Of a stretch of 58,075 nt of DNA, positions 51,101 to 57,100 are shown piece by piece; position 1 is the stretch's first letter, and the number at the start of each line of letters is the position of its first letter. The notes under the pieces were generated by a model that saw only the letters and a program-made list of their open reading frames with translations, ran no database searches and was not told the origin of the DNA. The translations under genes and the position numbers were made by a program. The stretch is taken from the NCBI GenBank assembly GCA_016935315.1, contig JAFGRD010000131.1:1-58075 (forward strand), in the 5' to 3' direction. Source of the stretch: Pirellulales bacterium. Its GTDB lineage: Bacteria; Planctomycetota; Planctomycetia; Pirellulales; Thermoguttaceae.

Positions 51101-54100
51101 GCGACGTGCAGATCATTGTGGGCGATTCGACCGTCAGCGGCTGGAAGTTCGACGACCGCAACGCCAACGGCCAGTGGGAGTTCGACTCCATCCTCACCAA
51201 CGCGGAATTCGAGCTAGCGCCGCTTGGGCAACCACTGCTGTTCGAGTGGTACGATTCGACCACGGGTCAGTACCAACTGAGTGGCCCGAACGATGACGGC
51301 TACTCCTACCTCTCCGACATCGGTTTTTCGTTCGAGTACTTCGGTTTCAGCTACGACTATCTCTATGTCAACAACAACGGCAGTGTCAGCTTCGGCTACG
51401 CTCCGTACTACGACTCCGAGGGTTTCCCGCAGTGGTGGTACTACTCGCCGGTGATCGCGCCTTTCTGGTCCAACGTGGACACCCGCCCGGACGCCGTCAC
51501 GGGCAATCCCGGCGGCCAGGTGTTCCTCAACAGCGGGCTCAGCAGTCTCAGCGGCAATCCCTTCATCCAGATCGACTGGCTCGCTGTGGGCTACCACGAC
51601 CAGCACAGTGACCTGCAGAACACCTTCACTCTATACATGGAAGACAATCCCGAGGGTGACATTGTTGCGTTCGTCTACCATGACATGCAGTGGACGACTG
51701 CCGACTTCGACAGTTACGGCTACCTTCCCGACGGCACGAACGGATTCGGCGGCATGGGCGCGGAGATCGGGTTTGACGCCGGTGACGGCACCGCCTTTTA
51801 CAGCCTGGGACGCCCCAGCACGCCCCAGGATCTGGCCGACCTGATGGCAACGGGAGAATACGTCGTCCGCTTCGATCCCATCACCGGATTCCCGATCTCG
51901 GCCGACGACGCCGGCCTGGCCGGCGTGCCGATCTACATCGATCTGAACGACAATGGGGTGTTCGACTACACCGACGTCAATCAGAACGGCGTGTTCGACC
52001 CCGGGTTGGACGAGTCCGACGAGCCGATCACCTACACCATGGAAGACGACCCGGCCACGATGGGCGTGGACGAAACCGGCTACTACGAGTTCAACGAGTT
52101 GTTCTCCGGCGACTACGTGATCCGCGAGATCCGTCAACCGGGTTGGGTCCAAACGTATCCCAACGTGGACAACGTGGTCTTGGCCAATGGGGCCTTGACC
52201 CATTACCTCGGCAATCCCACGCCCAAGGGTTGGGATCCGGACCTGGACGGTTGGTACACGGTCCACGTGAATCCGTCCTCGACGGTCGAGAACGTCAACT
52301 TCGGCAACTACAAGCTCGCCAGGGTCGGCATCTCCGACGCCTACGTCACCGAGGGCGACGAGGGAACGACCGAGATGCACTTCACGCTCGATCTGCGCGA
52401 GTCGTTCGGCGCCGAAGTCGAAGTGTTCTACCAAACCGTCGACGGGACGGCCACGTCGTCCGGCCCGGAGGCCGACTATGAAGGCATTACCCAGGGCTCG
52501 TTCACCTTCCAGCCGCAACACGTCCCGGCCCCGCCTTGGGAACTGACGGCGGTGACCAGCAACGACACGCCCGACTGGGACTACCAGATCTCCGGCTCCT
52601 ATATCGTCTATGAGAACGATTCCGAGATCTACCTCTACAACGGCACCGACACGCTGCGGCTGACCAACAACACGGTGGCCGACCGGCAGCCTTCGGTGTC
52701 CAACGGCTACGTGGCCTGGTCGAGCCACGACGGCACGGACTACGAGATCTACCTGTTCGATTACAACGCCTACCTCGGCGGCGCAACGATTGCGGACGCT
52801 ACCAGGCGGCTGACCTACAACAGCTACAACGACAAGGCGCCGCAGGTTTCCGACGTCGCCGTGACCTGGTACGCGGAACAGTCCACCGACGACGAGATCT
52901 ATTACTACGACATCCTGGCCGGCGGATCGCCGATCAACGTCTCGAACAACGCCTACGACGACTACAGTCCGCAGATTTCCGGACGCAACGTCGTGTGGTA
53001 CGGCACGGACGGTTTCGACCAGGAGGTCTATCTCTACGACGGCGCGACTCGGACGGTCACGCGGGTGACCAACAACGTCCGCAACGACCGCCGGCCTCGC
53101 GTCGACGGCAACCGAGTCGTATGGGAAGGCTACGACGGACAGGACTACGAGATCTTCCTCTTCGACTACGCCATGTATCGCGCGAATCCCGGCATGCCGG
53201 TCCGCGACGCGACGTTCCAGATCACCACCAACCAGGTCCGCGACGAGGCACCGGAAATCTCCGGCGACTACATCGTCTGGCATGGTATCGAGTGGGCCGA
53301 GACCATCGATCCCTACAGCGGTGAGACGACGTTCGTCACGTACGACCAGGAGATCTTCCTCTACGACTACGTCTACCACACCTACACGGGCGAACCGCCG
53401 GTCAACATCTCGCAAAACACCATGCTCGACGAGTTCCCGCGAATCTGCGGCGATCGGCTGGTCTGGCACCGCTACGAGGAAAACGTGTCGGGCGAGGGCG
53501 ACTGGGAGGTCTTCTTCTACCAGGTCGGCAGCGAACACGCACCGACCAACGTTTCGCACAGCGCGGATCGCAACTGGAAGCCGCAAGTCTCGGAGTCCCT
53601 GGTCGTCTGGCGCAACTACGACGGCAACGACTACGAGATCATCGTGGCCACCCAGGGCGAGTCTTCCCTGAGCCAAGAGATCACCATCACCGTGTACGGT
53701 GATCTGCGGGTCGAGGGCGACGAGACGTTCTACGTGGAGCTTACCGGCGCCTCGTTTGCGGAGAATCCCGCCGGCACCAGGGCCCTGGGGCGGATTCTCA
53801 ACGACGATGGCGGAACCAACGGGCTCGACTTCGGCGACGCACCGGATCCCACGTATCCCACGCTGCTGGCCAACGACGGGGCCCGGCACGCGATCAGTCC
53901 CACGCTCTACCTGGGTGCCAGCGTGGACGCCGACCAGGACGGCCGGCCCAATGCCACGGCCACTGGCGACGACACCTGGACCACCGACGATGAGGACGGC
54001 GTCCTGTTGCCCGTCTCTCTGGTGCAGGGCTCCTTCGCCATCACCACGGTCAACGCCTCGGCGGCCGGCAAACTGGACGCCTGGATCGACTTCAATGGCG

Positions 54101-57100
54101 ATGGCGATTGGAGCGACCCCTACGAGCAAATCTTCGCCAGCAAGCCGCTGGTGGCCGGCGACAATCGGCTGTCGTTCTTCGTCCCCTTCGACGCAGAATT
54201 GGGGACCACGTTCGGCCGCTTCCGCTTCAGCAGTCAGGGCGGCCTCAGCTACACCGGCGCGGCCGCCGACGGCGAGGTGGAAGACTACAAGATCGACGTC
54301 GTGGCGGCCACCAAGGACTTCGGCGACGCGCCCGCCCCCTACCCGACGCTGTTGGCCGACGACGGCGCCCGACACACCTTCGTGGCGAACTACCGTCTGG
54401 GCGCTTCGGTCGATACCGAGACGAACGGGCTGCCCAACGCCACGGCCACCGGCGACGACCTCAACAACTTCGCCGACGAGAACGGAGTCGTCCTCACCTC
54501 CGAGTTGATCCCCGGCCAGACGGCCTCCGTGACCGTCACGGCCACCATGGGCGCGGATTACCTGCCGCAGGGTTACCTCGACGCCTGGATCGACTTCAAT
54601 GCCGACGGCGATTGGGACGACCCGCGCGAGAAGATCTTCAGCAGCCGCTCGCTGGTCAGCGGCGATAATCTGTTGACTTTCGACGTGCCGTTCGACGCCG
54701 CGGCGCTGACCGCTACCTTCGCCCGCTTCCGCTTCAGCAGCACCGGCGATCTTGGCGTCGGGGGCGACGCGGCGGACGGCGAAGTCGAGGATCACCGGTG
54801 GGTCATCGGCGAGGCGCCCAACTACGACTTCGGCGATGCCCCCGACGACCCCGGCACCGCCGCCGACTATCCGACGCTCTACGACAGCGACGGCGCCCGG
54901 CACATCTTCGACCCGACCCTCTATCTGGGCGCCTCGGTCGACGGCGACCCCCAAGGCCAGCCCAACGCCACGGCCACCGGCGACGACGACAACGGCCTCG
55001 ACGACGAGGACGGCGTCGTGTTCCTCGATCCGTTGACTCTTGGACAGGCGGTCGAGCTGACCGTGATCGCTTCCGACGTCGGCAAGCTGGACGCCTGGAT
55101 CGACTTCAACGGCGACGGCGATTGGGCCGACGCCGGCGAGCAGATCTTCCTGAGCCAGGACCTGGTGGCCGGCGACAACACGCTGACCTTCAGCGTGCCC
55201 GTCGCCCCCGATGCCCAAGTCGGGGCCACCTACGCACGATTCCGTCTCAGCCGCGCCGGCGGCCTCTCCTACTCGGGCGAGGCGGCCGACGGCGAGGTGG
55301 AAGACTATCGTGTGATCGTCGTCTCCGGCGAGCAGGACTTCGGCGACGCCCCGAGCCCGTATCCTACCCTGTCCGCCAACAACGGCGCCCAGCACATTCT
55401 CGTGCCCGGCTTCCATCTGGGAGCCGCGATCGACGCCGAAGCGGACGGGCAACCGGATGCCATGGCCGGCGGCGATGGAAGTGACGAAGACGGCGTGGTT
55501 CTGGAAACCAACCTGGTCCAGGGTGAAACGGCCGCCATCAGCGTAACCGCCTCGGCTGCCGGCCGGCTTGACGCCTGGTTCGATTTCAACGCCGACGGCG
55601 ATTGGGACGACGCCGGCGAGCAGATCTTCACCAGCGAGGAACTGGCTTCCGGCACGAACGATCTGCACATCGACGTGCCTCTGGACGCCGCCGTGGGTTC
55701 GACGTTTGCCCGCTTCCGCTTCAGTTCCGCCGGCGGCCTCTCCCCCGACGGCGAAGCCTTCGACGGCGAGGTGGAAGACTACCGGTTCGACGTCCAGTCG
55801 ATGCCGCTGGACTTCGGCGACGCCCCGGAGAGCCTCGGCTATCCGACCCTTCGTAGCAGCGACGGCGCACACCATCGCCTCGACCCCGACGTGAATCTCA
55901 AACTGGGCAGTGCAGTTGACGCCGACCCGGACGGGCAACCGACGTTGGGGGCCACCGGCGATGATGATGACGGCCAAAACGACGACGACGGACTGATCGG
56001 GTACGACGATCTGGTGCCGGGAAACCTCGTCGGGATGGTCGTAAGGGCCTCCAGCGCGGGTGGATTCCTGAACGCCTGGATCGACTTCGATGCCGATGGG
56101 ACCTGGGAAGCGGAGGAACAGATCTTCGTCGACACCGCGCTGAGCTCAGGTTTCAATATTCTGGACTTCACGGTCCCGGCCGATGCCGCTATCGGAACGA
56201 CCTACGGCCGCTTCCGCCTCAGCACCCAGACCGGCCTGGCGCCCACCGGGTTTGCGATCGACGGCGAAGTAGAGGATTACGAATTTCAGATTACTGCGGG
56301 AGCCTTCCCGGCGATGGAACCGGCCCAGGTAGTCGGTCGCCATGTCTTCTACAACGGCTCGATCTTCGACGGCAACGACGCCGCGGCCAACGCCGACGAC
56401 GACCACGCCATCGCCCCCGACAAGACCGCCTTGTTGCCGGGCGAGGCAGCCACCTTTGCCAACTACACCAGCTACGACTCCGGTATCAACGGCCTGATGA
56501 TCGACGTCGATCTGCTGGGCGGCACGCCGACGGTCGACGACTTCGTGCTGAAGGTCGGCAACGACGACACGCCCGACGATTGGGCCGACGCCCCGGCCCC
56601 GACCGGCATCAGCGTGCGTCCGGGCGCCGGCGCCGGCGGCTCCGATCGCGTAACGCTCCTCTGGGACGACTACGCCGTCTTGAACCAGTGGCTCCAGGTA
56701 ACCGTCCTGGCCACGCCGAGCACCGGCCTGGCCGAGCCCGACGTGTTCTACTTCGGCAACGCGGTGGGCGAGACCGGCAACTCCGCAGCGGATGCCAAGG
56801 TCAACACGACCGACGTTCTGGAAGTCCGCAACCACCCGCGGAGCTTCCTCGACCCGGCCCCCATCGACTCGCTGCACGACTTCAACCGCGACGGCCGCGT
56901 CAACGCCACCGACGTGCTGTTGGCCCGCAACAACCAGACGCACTTCCTCAACGCCTTGCAGCTCATCGGCGCGCCGCCGATCGAGCGGACCGCCAAGGCC
57001 GCCGAGGGCGTCGCCAAGGCCTTGGCCCACGACGCCGCGCTGCAAGGGGACGAAGAGCCCAACACGACCGCCGACGACGCGTCGCGAGACCAGTGGGGTT

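Larger units (their letters stand above)
48055..56290 (+). repeat. Nine GEVED modules (giant protein)
   Basis: Each module begins DFGDAPD, has LLANDGARH, an LGAxVDxExDGxPxA-type strand, DDEDGV, LDAWIDFNGDGDW, then ARFRLSSxGGL and ends DGEVEDY. Starts are near 48055, 48890, 49720, 50550, 53825, 54317, 54825, 55335 and 55810. The first three carry a cassette after the aromatic-acidic part of the DAWIDF segment; the others do not. GEVED domains are common in planctomycete and other surface proteins. Confidence 0.92.

Noticed and set aside
43036-55977. Very long antisense frames in the giant gene (1239, 1149 and 1448 codons, minus strand)
   Set aside because: They mirror the repetitive Asp/Gly/Thr-rich codons of the giant gene, giving monotonous V, A, G, D and R-rich products without start signals or domains.
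48055-56290. CRISPR array or DNA-level tandem repeats
   Set aside because: The repeated units are about 480-830 bp protein modules with diverged DNA and no spacers.
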